A stretch of DNA of 64,000 bases, from contig NZ_JACHXU010000017.1 of the NCBI RefSeq assembly GCF_014192335.1, forward strand, positions 1 through 64,000, read 5' to 3'. This DNA is from Aporhodopirellula rubra (GTDB lineage Bacteria; Planctomycetota; Planctomycetia; Pirellulales; Pirellulaceae). The notes beneath the pieces were generated by a model. The model made no database searches. It saw nothing but the letters and a program-made list of their open reading frames with translations, and was not told the origin of the DNA. Position numbers and translations under genes: made by a program. Position 1 is the stretch's first letter, and every line of letters starts with the position of its first letter. Positions 54,188-62,249 of the stretch are shown piece after piece.

Positions 54188-55222
54188 TCAGCGGACGTCT
54201 GTGATGCGGCACAGCAACCGCATCGTCGCGTCGATGCTCGATAACCTCGCCGTCTCGAGTTGCGTGTGATACGAAGACGTCGGCAACTGCAGTGTCGTGC
54301 CGCGAATGTCGCCTCCGGTGGCGCAGATCAAACGCCCCAACTCGGTTCGTCCGATCGACATCGGTTTTTCGCGGGTACGGTTGAGTTCCTCAATGTAGAG
54401 GTCTTTGTATCGGTAGGTAACGCCGAGGTTCACGCATTCTCGTTGCAGTTGCGCGGTGAGCTTTTTGTCAAACTCGGCGTTTGAATCGCGATGTCTCAGA
54501 ACAACGTCTTGCTTCTCGAGATCGTCGACCGTCGGGAATGGGCTGGTGTCGAGAACGATCAGACGATCGGTGGTGATGTTATGGCGTTGAAACCATTCCG
54601 CCGCGAACCGCCAACTTCGTCCGGCTTCTTCTCCGGCGGTAAACAACGCTGTGCCTTGGAATCCGGATCGAATCAGTTCGATCAACATGGCGACCGAAAC
54701 GACATTGTCGAGTTGTGCTGAGATCAGCCCGTCGGCTTCCTTCAGTCGGTCCAAAAATGCGACCGGGGTTCCGGGTTGAAGGAAGTCGAGCCCGTCGAGT
54801 TCGAAGATCAGGTTTTTGCGACGAGGGCAAATATAGGACTCAATGATCTTGCCCTGGCCGAGGTACGAGCCCGCGTACGGCGTGTGGGCTTGGACCCGCT
54901 GGCCGTGGAAACGACCGGCGATGGTTTCCATGAACTGTTCAGAGATCGAATCGCCGTTGAGTTCGCCGCGGTTGCCAGCGATGAACGCCGCGTATTGAAA
55001 TTCATTCGGTCCGGTACACATCAAACCGTGTCGGTCGACGTGCGCCGAAACAAAATGACTCTCAGGATCTTCGCCTTCCGCGACGAGCAATCCGTGGTAC
55101 CGGGTTACTCGAACGGGATATTCTTCGAGTTCCCGTCGAAGGACACGAAAAAACGCGTCCTCCATTCCAACCACTGATGGCTCACGCACGAGTGCGCGAA
55201 GAAGGTTGAGAAACTCTTTCAT
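54188..55222 (-). CDS. M42-family metallopeptidase
   Basis: 344 residues. Metal-ligand motifs in order: SAHVDRHG (His61, Asp63), AQLDNVVSV (Asp), FTAGEEAGRS (Glu pair), IVLDTSPF (Asp), and SSYHTQLET near the C-terminus (His). This matches the M42/FrvX glutamyl aminopeptidase type, with two zinc ions. Function is removal of N-terminal residues from peptides. Closely spaced upstream of the CoA-transferase in opposite order, same strand (38 bp between stop and start). Confidence 0.88.
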   Translation of the reverse strand: MKEFLNLLRALVREPSVVGMEDAFFRVLRRELEEYPVRVTRYHGLLVAEGEDPESHFVSAHVDRHGLMCTGPNEFQYAAFIAGNRGELNGDSISEQFMETIAGRFHGQRVQAHTPYAGSYLGQGKIIESYICPRRKNLIFELDGLDFLQPGTPVAFLDRLKEADGLISAQLDNVVSVAMLIELIRSGFQGTALFTAGEEAGRSWRFAAEWFQRHNITTDRLIVLDTSPFPTVDDLEKQDVVLRHRDSNAEFDKKLTAQLQRECVNLGVTYRYKDLYIEELNRTREKPMSIGRTELGRLICATGGDIRGTTLQLPTSSYHTQLETARLSSIDATMRLLCRITDVR

Positions 55223-55260
55223 TGTCGTCGTCGGGGTGCAATTGTTGGCGAGGGGGGAAC

Positions 55261-56739
55261 CTAGCCAAGCATGCTGCCAGATTCCATCAATTTACGATGT
55301 AGATCAAAGCAGTGTTGCAGATCGTGACGAATATGGGCAGCGGACGAGTTGTCGAGATACTTGTGCAGGTAATCGCGATACATCGGGTGGGCACAGTTGT
55401 CGATAATCGTGCGTGCCCGTTCGGCGGGGGCAAGTCCACGTAAGTCCGCAAGCCCTTGTTCGGTCACGATCACGTGCACCGAGTGTTCGTTGTGATCGGT
55501 GTGTGAACACAGAGGAACGATGGCTGAGATTTTACCGCCCTTGGCAACCGACGGGCAAACGAACATCGATAGATAGCTGTTGCGGGCAAAGTCACCGCTG
55601 CCGCCGATCCCGTTCATGATGTTTTGACCGCACACGTGCGTCGAGTTCACGTGACCGTAGAGGTCGACTTCCAACGCGGTGTTCATCGCGATCACGCCGA
55701 GTTGTCGCACCGCGGCGGGGTTGTTGGAAATTTCTTGAGGCCGGAGCACGATCCGGTCACGGAAGAATTCGATGTCGTCGGCAATCTCTTGCATCTGTTC
55801 CGGCAAGAGCGTCAGGCCACACGAGCTGGCTCCACGCAGTCGTCCACTTCGCATGAGTGCGAACGGTGCCGGTTGCAGCACTTCGGTGTACATGAAAAAG
55901 TCGGGGATGTCAGGGCTTTTGCCCACGCCTGCGGTGACCGCATTGGCAACATTCCCGACGCCACTTTGCAGCGGTAGGAAACTCGAAGGGATCCGTCCCG
56001 ATGCGAGTTCGTTGCTGAGGAACTCGACGACGAAGCCGGCGATCTTTTCGCTCAGTTCGTCCGATGCGGTGAAGCCGCCGAGCTCATCGGGTTGGTCCGT
56101 TTCCACGATCGCGACGATTTTCGATGGATCCACTTCCGCGTATTTCTTACCGATCCGTTCGAGTGGATGGTCCAGCGAAAGTGACAATCGGTTTGGTGGC
56201 CGATTCGGAATGACGATGTCAGCCATGTCGCTGATGTCGCGGGATTGAGCCCGGTTCAGTTCGATGATGACCTTTTTCGCTTTCTTCAAAAACGTCGGGG
56301 ACGCTCCGACCGAAGTGCTCAAATAAACTTTGCCGTCGGCGGTGACTTCGGTGGCCTCGATGATCGCGACGTCGATTTCACCGAAGTGACCAAACATCAC
56401 CGATTGAGGGAGGTGCGAGAGGTGCATGTCGACAAAGTCGACTTCGCCCGCGTTGATGCGTTTTCGCATGGCACGCGAGGACTGATAGGGGGCTCGCCAA
56501 CTGACGGCCTGTGCTTCGGCGAGTCGCTCATCGACGCTGTCACCGGTGGATGCTCCGGTGAGCAGTCGGATTTGGAACGGTTCGCCGGCTTCGTGGATTT
56601 CGTTGGCACGGTCAGCGATCGCACGTGGTACGGCTTTGACAGCTCCCGCAGGAGTAAATCCGCTCATGGCGACCATCATACCGTGCTCTATCAATTCAGC
56701 GGCTTGCGGGGCCGTCATTGTTGGGAACGGTAAAGACAT
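55261..56739 (-). CDS. Acetyl-CoA hydrolase/transferase family (succinyl-CoA:acetate type)
   Basis: 492 residues. Family features: HGMMVAMSGFTPAGAVKAVP, LTGASTGDSVDERLAEA, NIMNGIGGSGDFARNSYLSMF and the catalytic Glu in VTEQGLADLRGLAP. The length and sequence fit Cat1/SCACT CoA-transferases that swap CoA between succinyl-CoA or acetyl-CoA and acetate. Its product may feed acetate metabolism with the ActP-type symporter. Upstream gene of the two-gene unit with the M42 peptidase. Confidence 0.9.
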   Translation of the reverse strand: MSLPFPTMTAPQAAELIEHGMMVAMSGFTPAGAVKAVPRAIADRANEIHEAGEPFQIRLLTGASTGDSVDERLAEAQAVSWRAPYQSSRAMRKRINAGEVDFVDMHLSHLPQSVMFGHFGEIDVAIIEATEVTADGKVYLSTSVGASPTFLKKAKKVIIELNRAQSRDISDMADIVIPNRPPNRLSLSLDHPLERIGKKYAEVDPSKIVAIVETDQPDELGGFTASDELSEKIAGFVVEFLSNELASGRIPSSFLPLQSGVGNVANAVTAGVGKSPDIPDFFMYTEVLQPAPFALMRSGRLRGASSCGLTLLPEQMQEIADDIEFFRDRIVLRPQEISNNPAAVRQLGVIAMNTALEVDLYGHVNSTHVCGQNIMNGIGGSGDFARNSYLSMFVCPSVAKGGKISAIVPLCSHTDHNEHSVHVIVTEQGLADLRGLAPAERARTIIDNCAHPMYRDYLHKYLDNSSAAHIRHDLQHCFDLHRKLMESGSMLG

Positions 56740-57052
56740 GGGGAAGGTCCTTTTATGAGTCGCGTTTCTTAACGGTTTGAAAGCGATGGTTATCGCACAA
56801 GACGATCCATAGTTTCAAGCGAGCACGAGACTTCAGTAAGCCCCTGCGACAAAAAGGTCCGGCTGTTAAAGAAATGCGGACACACGGCCGGCAGCCGAGA
56901 CCGGACCCTGCCAACTTAACACGCGAGCATGACTCTCACCAAGCGATCGCGTCTGGTCGACGAGAGTGTTTTTGACGACACCGGCCTTCGCCACGAGTTG
57001 CCACGTCGGTTCTAGAGGACCGCGCGGCTGGTAATTGAGCTGCGTCGTTCCG
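56740..57052. other. Intergenic stretch, no gene supported
   Basis: 313 bp between the CoA-transferase start and the HD-GYP stop, both minus strand. It should hold the CoA-transferase promoter. No gene, repeat or clear hairpin was identified. Confidence 0.5.
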
Positions 57053-58405
57053 CTAGGCTTGCGGTTGGAGGTCGGGTCTTGCGAAGGGGCGTTGCTCGGC
57101 GTAGGCGAGCATCAAGTCGTGGCTTTGCAGAAGTGCGTCGACCACATCGGCCGCCCATTGTTGTCCGCGACCCTTTTGGAAGATCTCACGAACTTTTTCC
57201 AACGGCATTCCACGGCGGTAGGGGCGATCACTGATCATCGCGTCAAACGCGTCAGCCACGGCGAGGATCTGTGCATCGCGTGGGATCTCGTCGCCCGCGA
57301 GTCCGTCGGGATACCCGCCACCGTCCCACGATTCATGGTGGTGCCGCACCGCCGGAAGGATGTGGCGGAATGGTCGAATGTCTTTCAAAATTTCGTAACC
57401 CAAGACTGGATGACGTTTGATCTGGTCGAATTCTTCCGCCGTCAACGAACCGGGTTTCTTCAACACGGAATCGTCGATGCCGATCTTACCGATGTCGTGT
57501 AGAATGCCCGCGAGTTGCAGCGATTCGGCCGAGCGATCGCCGAGCCCGAGTCGCAACGCCAACTGCACCGCGAGGTCGGCCACACGAGAACTGTGACCGT
57601 GTGTGTAGGCGTCTTTCGCGTCCAAAGCCGAGGCGAGTGAGCGAACGGTTCCCTCGAGCATCGATTGCATCTCGTTGAACTGCCGCTTGTTCATCAAGTG
57701 CAGTGCCAAAACCATCAGCACGGATCGCATCAGGTCGACTTCAATCGTTCCGAATTCATTTGACGACGAGTTGCGAATTGCGATGAGGCGTCCCAGTCGG
57801 ACGGACCCCCGCGCGATCGGCATTAACACGACTCGCCGGTTGGCCAAGTCAGGATGCGACGAGTGGTTAACAATGACGGTTTCTTTTTGCCAGTCTGGTC
57901 GATCCCCGACACGGCGTTTGGAAACGGCGTTAGTGTCAGGGGTGTCTTCGAGGGCACTGGATTGTTCACCGATGCCGGAGCCGAATCCATTTTCGTCCAT
58001 CGCGGCGAGCACGATGTTGTCGAGAGTGGAGAGTTCGATCGGTTTGCCAATACCCTGGATGCCACCGCCGAGCACGTCATCGTCATCCGGATCGAGTTGG
58101 ATGATTAAGGTTTCGCATGTGACGCAAACGATCAATTGTTCCAGCAGTTCTTGGCATGTTTCGCTGGGGTCGTCCTGCAGTTCGAGCCGTGCCGTCAGAT
58201 CGTGGATCATTCGAATCTCTTCGAACTTTTCTCCGAGTGACGCGGAGAGCGATTCGATATCGGACAACAGCGACAGTTCGCTCTCGATGTCGCCGGTGCT
58301 ATCGTCATGCACGGAACACGGAACGGCAGAGTCGCTGTGGTGAGGAACGTCACCGAGAGACGCGGTCATGTTGAGACGTGAAGACATGAATCGGGCGTTA
58401 GGCAA
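57053..58405 (-). CDS. GAF-like plus HD-GYP domain protein
   Basis: 450 residues. A GAF-like sensor segment (about 50-245; VTCETLIIQLDPDDDDVLGG) precedes an HD-GYP domain (about 255-440): AKDAYTHGHSSRVADLAVQLA, GILHDIGKIGIDD, HHESWDGGGYPDGLAGDEIP, ILAVADAFDAMISDRPYR. The HD and GYP motifs are intact, so it is probably a c-di-GMP phosphodiesterase. With the FHA-EAL protein it is the second candidate c-di-GMP degrading enzyme in the window. Confidence 0.9.
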   Translation of the reverse strand: MPNARFMSSRLNMTASLGDVPHHSDSAVPCSVHDDSTGDIESELSLLSDIESLSASLGEKFEEIRMIHDLTARLELQDDPSETCQELLEQLIVCVTCETLIIQLDPDDDDVLGGGIQGIGKPIELSTLDNIVLAAMDENGFGSGIGEQSSALEDTPDTNAVSKRRVGDRPDWQKETVIVNHSSHPDLANRRVVLMPIARGSVRLGRLIAIRNSSSNEFGTIEVDLMRSVLMVLALHLMNKRQFNEMQSMLEGTVRSLASALDAKDAYTHGHSSRVADLAVQLALRLGLGDRSAESLQLAGILHDIGKIGIDDSVLKKPGSLTAEEFDQIKRHPVLGYEILKDIRPFRHILPAVRHHHESWDGGGYPDGLAGDEIPRDAQILAVADAFDAMISDRPYRRGMPLEKVREIFQKGRGQQWAADVVDALLQSHDLMLAYAEQRPFARPDLQPQA

Positions 58406-58710
58406 GAGTGTACTGGATTACTGCGAAAAATGATCGGGAGTGGGAGAATCGCTTGTGCCCCGCAAAACCATATGCCATGTCAAATCGACTACGCGGTGTT
58501 TGAGCGGCTAAATTGAACATCCTCTTGGGCAATTTCCGCATGGGCTGCCGGTCATGACGGTTGGACCATGTGTGAATACGAGCTCTTGCGGACAGCAGGA
58601 AACCGTCGATTCTCCCCTCGGATGAGGATTATTGGCTGCGTTTGCCCCCAGTGTGGGCGGTGCGTCTGCCTGTTTGCGGTCACCTTGGCGGCAGGTGTTC
58701 GGCCGGTCTG
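58406..58710. other. Intergenic stretch, no gene supported
   Basis: 305 bp between the HD-GYP start and the stop of the upstream minus-strand membrane protein gene. Presumably carries the HD-GYP promoter. No gene or strong hairpin recognised. Confidence 0.5.
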
Positions 58711-60036
58711 TTAGGCTCCGTCGTTGTCTCGCTCGCGTTCACGACGGATCGCTTCGCTGACACGGCTCAGGATGTCGCGTTCTTCTTTGCTGAGCGATGA
58801 CGGACCGTTGGCGTGCAGTCGCTGCAGGATCTCGTCCGCTCGCGCGGCGTCGCTGGCTTCGGACCGTTCTCGTTCGACGGTCTCACGCAGTTTTTGAACT
58901 CGTTCCTGTTCGAGTCGTTTTAGTTTTCGGCGTTTCAACGTGGCGCGGACGCCGAAGCGGGATTTCATGACGCCGGTCTCGTGGTTTCCGGCCAGGGTGA
59001 GTTGTGATGCGAAGAGGTCTTCGTTCCGCGTCGATGCCAGCAACCAAAGGGCGAGCAGTGTTACGCCTGCGAATGCGGGAAATGCTCGCCCTCCCGCCTG
59101 CGTGCTGATGCCGCTGGATCGGATCGCGAGTACGCCGCAAATCAGCGTTACGAGCGCGGCGCCCACGATCCACCACCTCACCGACCGCACCGCATGATTG
59201 GCCTTAGCGAGGTCACTCGCGGTCTCATCTTCGACGGTCGAAAACAGCCCAATCACGGCCGACCATCCGACGCGTCCGAGCGATTGAGGTACCGGCAGCA
59301 ATTGCCAAAAAACTTGGAGACAAAGAATCCAAGCCGAGGCGATCCACGGATGATCCATCAATGCAATCGATGCGGCTGAAACATCGTCGTTACCAGTCGC
59401 TGCGCCGAACCAAAAACGATCGCAAACTAAACACACGAGTGCAGCCACCCCGAGTGCCATCAGCAATGCCGACCAGAGGGCCAGGACACGGCTCGCGCCA
59501 CCAAACGATTCGAGGATTGTGGGGCGATACGTTGGCGAAGCGAATCCGCCGGATCCGCCGTCGTAATACGGATCGTCATGGAGATCCATGATCGGATCGT
59601 CATTGAACGACTCGAGTAGATCAGGAATCGCGATCCACACGCCGCCAATCGTCAGCGTGACGCTGTGACCCAAGATCGAATCCGACGTCACGAAGGAGCG
59701 TAGGTTCTCGCCAAACGCGGTAAGAGGACGTCTGACGGAGAAGAGGGTCTGGGTGATGATCGCTTGGATCAACAATCCCACGCACCAGACCGTCGCGAGG
59801 CTCAACGCCCAGGCGCCAGAGTCATTGTGGTCGCCACCGAGCATGGCTGGCGCCATGGCAATCAGGATGATCGCGATGGCGGCCAAGGGCAACGAAATGG
59901 CGATCGACCATTGCACACGGCCGATCGCACAGAACCACCACCGGACGCCACGACCGAAACTCGCCGCGCCGCGTGACTTGGAAAGCCAATAGAGACGCGT
60001 TCGACGTTGATCAGGTGCCGGTGGTGTTGAATTCAC
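58711..60036 (-). CDS. Multi-pass membrane protein, unknown
   Basis: 441 residues with about six transmembrane helices: ISLPLAAIAIILIAMAPAML, WALSLATVWCVGLLIQAIITQ, LALWSALLMALGVAALVCLV, IASAWILCLQVFWQLLPVPQSL, WWIVGAALVTLICGVLAI, FAGVTLLALWLLAS. The C-terminal 90 residues are cytoplasmic, basic and coiled (LKRRKLKRLEQERVQKLRETVERE), ending in an acidic tail. An Arg-rich N-terminus comes first. The fold resembles no family I can name; a PrsW/site-2-protease look is not supported by motifs. Last gene of the FKBP-sodN operon, 12 bp after sodN. Confidence 0.7.
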   Translation of the reverse strand: MNSTPPAPDQRRTRLYWLSKSRGAASFGRGVRWWFCAIGRVQWSIAISLPLAAIAIILIAMAPAMLGGDHNDSGAWALSLATVWCVGLLIQAIITQTLFSVRRPLTAFGENLRSFVTSDSILGHSVTLTIGGVWIAIPDLLESFNDDPIMDLHDDPYYDGGSGGFASPTYRPTILESFGGASRVLALWSALLMALGVAALVCLVCDRFWFGAATGNDDVSAASIALMDHPWIASAWILCLQVFWQLLPVPQSLGRVGWSAVIGLFSTVEDETASDLAKANHAVRSVRWWIVGAALVTLICGVLAIRSSGISTQAGGRAFPAFAGVTLLALWLLASTRNEDLFASQLTLAGNHETGVMKSRFGVRATLKRRKLKRLEQERVQKLRETVERERSEASDAARADEILQRLHANGPSSLSKEERDILSRVSEAIRRERERDNDGA

Positions 60037-60048
60037 GTCACGACGCGA

Positions 60049-60513
60049 TTAGTGGCTGTGCTCGAACGTTGGTTCTTTGCCTTCGTAAGCACGATAGAAA
60101 TCGAAGATCGATTTTTCCAACGCCTTGGCAGTCGCCGGGTCGGCAGACTGTTTCGCCTTCATGGCGTTGACCATGACAGCGTGGGCAGCGGCGAGCTTCT
60201 TCAGGTACGCTGGATCATCCGTCTTGATCCGCTGAGCCATGAAATAGCTCGCGATCGTTTCTTGAATCTTCGAGGCGTGATCTTCTTTCGTTGTGACCCA
60301 ACGCGTCAATTGATTGATCGATTGTGGGTCGGTCGGCTTGAGCGTATTCAGCTCGAGCTGTGCTTTAGAAATCGTGTGCTCGTCTTCGAGCATCATCTCG
60401 AAACGCAGTTGATCCCCGTAGATTCCACATGGGACTTGGCAGTGTGCCTCAGCAACGGAGGCAAACATCACCGAACCGAGCAGGAGAGCGGTCATTGTAA
60501 TGCAACGCAACAT
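60049..60513 (-). CDS. sodN: Exported nickel superoxide dismutase
   Basis: 154 residues from the ATG at 60513 (60519 gives two more). A signal peptide MLRCITMTALLLGSVMFASVAEA ends directly before HCQVPCGIY, the nickel-hook motif HCxxPCGxY with His1, Cys2 and Cys6. Signal peptidase cleavage after AEA would expose the Ni-binding His1 without the SodX peptidase used in Streptomyces. The rest is the four-helix bundle (DQLRFEMMLEDEHTISKAQLEL, WVTTKEDHASKIQETIASYFMAQRIK). It removes superoxide, probably outside the cytoplasm. Lies 28 bp after the FKBP gene, so probably co-transcribed. Confidence 0.93.
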   Translation of the reverse strand: MLRCITMTALLLGSVMFASVAEAHCQVPCGIYGDQLRFEMMLEDEHTISKAQLELNTLKPTDPQSINQLTRWVTTKEDHASKIQETIASYFMAQRIKTDDPAYLKKLAAAHAVMVNAMKAKQSADPATAKALEKSIFDFYRAYEGKEPTFEHSH

Positions 60514-60547
60514 ATTCAATTCCTCTTAAAGTCGTGGGTGGAGTGAA

Positions 60548-61255
60548 CTAGAGAATCTCGAGCAATTCTACTTCGAAGATCAGGACTTCGTTCGGGCCGA
60601 TCTTCGGCATCGAACCACGCTCACCGTAGGCCATGTTTGGCGGGATGAAGAGCATCCACTTCGAACCGACCTTCATCTTTTGAAGGGCCAGTTGCCATCC
60701 TTGGATGACTCCGTTGACGGGGAATTCGGCGGGTTCACCGCGGGCGACGCTGCTGTCGAAGACTTCACCGTTGGTCAGTTTGCCGGTGTAGTGCACGCGG
60801 ACGGTGTCCTGAGGCGATGGCGATCCGCCTTCGCCTTCACTGATGACCTTGAATTGGATGCCTTCGGCGAGATCCTTGACGCCATCGGCTTTGCTGTTTT
60901 GGTCCATCCAAACCTTGCTCTTTTCAAGGTTCAGTACGGCTTGCTTACGCATTTCTTCGGCGCGAGCGGACTGGCGTTTTTGAATGATCGCTTGGATCTT
61001 GCCTTGAACTTCGGCGAGTTCTTCATCCGACAGTGACGGGGCGTCGCCTGCGAGTGCGTCGGAGAGTCCTTGTTGCATTCCCGCCATGGTGAAGTCTTCC
61101 GCTTGGAAGCCTTGTTGCGAGAAGGATTGTCCGACGGAGAAGCCGAGGAAATAGCCGACGGTATCGTCGACTTTCGTATCGGTATCCTGTCCGCTTGTCG
61201 ACGTAGTCATAGCCAGCATTGTAAGTAGGGAAAGTGAAAGTAGCGTGAATCGCAT
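60548..61255 (-). CDS. Exported FKBP-type peptidyl-prolyl isomerase (FkpA/Mip-like)
   Basis: 235 residues from the ATG at 61255, chosen for the signal peptide MRFTLLSLSLLTMLAMTTSTSG; a longer frame to 61405 is unlikely. An N-terminal dimerisation/helix region (DDTVGYFLGFSVGQSFSQQGF, ADEMRKQAVLNLEKSKV) and a C-terminal FKBP domain: DTVRVHYTGKLTNGEVFDSS, FPVNGVIQGWQLALQKMKVGSKWMLFIPPNMAYGERG, FEVELLEI. It catalyses proline isomerisation and may help fold periplasmic proteins such as the SodN encoded next. Confidence 0.93.
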   Translation of the reverse strand: MRFTLLSLSLLTMLAMTTSTSGQDTDTKVDDTVGYFLGFSVGQSFSQQGFQAEDFTMAGMQQGLSDALAGDAPSLSDEELAEVQGKIQAIIQKRQSARAEEMRKQAVLNLEKSKVWMDQNSKADGVKDLAEGIQFKVISEGEGGSPSPQDTVRVHYTGKLTNGEVFDSSVARGEPAEFPVNGVIQGWQLALQKMKVGSKWMLFIPPNMAYGERGSMPKIGPNEVLIFEVELLEIL

Positions 61256-61569
61256 GAGTTTGGTGTCGTCCGAGTATGGAGTGGGTGGGAAATTCGGGAA
61301 TCGAATGAGTCCCAGGTGGGAAGCAAATCGCGCGCTGCCAGACAAAACCGGCAAAATTGCCTCGTTGCTCCATGCCCAGAATACCAAGTCGGACAGCCTC
61401 TGCACTCCCCTGACTTAGTTAGAAGTCCGCGGAAACGCCGTCCACTGGCACGATTCGACGGTCGGACAGATACGACCTGCCCCCTTTTCAATCGCCGGAT
61501 TGTCCAGGCGGTGATGACCATCGGTCTGCCAGGATCGCCTCAATTACCTAGCTGATGGGCTCGAGTTGC
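61256..61569. other. Intergenic region upstream of the FKBP-sodN operon
   Basis: 314 bp between the NusG-like gene stop and the FKBP start. No other gene is supported. The promoter of the three-gene FKBP-sodN-membrane protein unit should lie here, but no clear -35/-10 pair is seen. Confidence 0.5.
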
Positions 61570-62124
61570 CTAGCCAATCGTCTCAAGCTGACAATCCTCG
61601 AGTTTGACGCTGACGCCCTGTTCCATGAAACGAACGGCGACCAGCAGACGGGATTCGTTCTCGCGACGGATGACGGTCCCCTCGTAACCCCTGAACGCAC
61701 CGTTTCGCACGCGAACGAGCGTCCCTGGTTGCAAGCGGCTTTCGATCGTCAGCGGCACACCCAGGGCGATGAGGTTGCGGATTTGGGTTAAATCTTCGAG
61801 AAGTTGCTCGACTTCGAGGATTTCGACCGCCTTCAGCACGCTGCCCGTGCATATCGCTTGGTGGCGGGCTTCATCGCCGCCGCGGAGAAAGACGTAGGCG
61901 GAAAACAGTGGGATGTAGGAAACACGCATCCGGCCAGCCGGCGATCGAGTTTTTTGCGGGATCATCGGTCCGTAATGCCCGATCTGCGCTTCACGCAATT
62001 GACGCAGCACTTTTTTTTCTTGACGCGTGCGGGTGTACAGCAACCACCACGGCGAGTCAGCGGATTCCGCTTGGTCGAGCAAGTCGTCGGGATAACAATC
62101 CGGTTCGGGCGGAAGGATCGGCAT
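61570..62124 (-). CDS. NusG/RfaH-family transcription elongation factor
   Basis: 184 residues from the ATG at 62124; the longer frame to 62175 adds an unlikely hydrophobic leader. The NGN domain (about 25-120) has SPWWLLYTRTRQEKKVLRQL and IPLFSAYVFLRGG. The KOW motif follows: LQPGTLVRVRNGAFRGYEGTVIRRENESRLLVAVRFMEQGVSVKLED. This looks like a specialised paralogue (RfaH/UpxY type) that suppresses termination in particular operons, such as surface polysaccharide genes, but no such operon is in the window. Confidence 0.88.
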   Translation of the reverse strand: MPILPPEPDCYPDDLLDQAESADSPWWLLYTRTRQEKKVLRQLREAQIGHYGPMIPQKTRSPAGRMRVSYIPLFSAYVFLRGGDEARHQAICTGSVLKAVEILEVEQLLEDLTQIRNLIALGVPLTIESRLQPGTLVRVRNGAFRGYEGTVIRRENESRLLVAVRFMEQGVSVKLEDCQLETIG

Positions 62125-62249
62125 TGGGAAGCAAACTACAAATCGAAATGGAGTAAGGAAAATGTGGAATAGCATATCTCGCCCGTCGATGACCAGAGCT
62201 CACCGTCGAGCACTGGTGCGACTGGGCAATCAAGCCGCTGGGCAATCGA

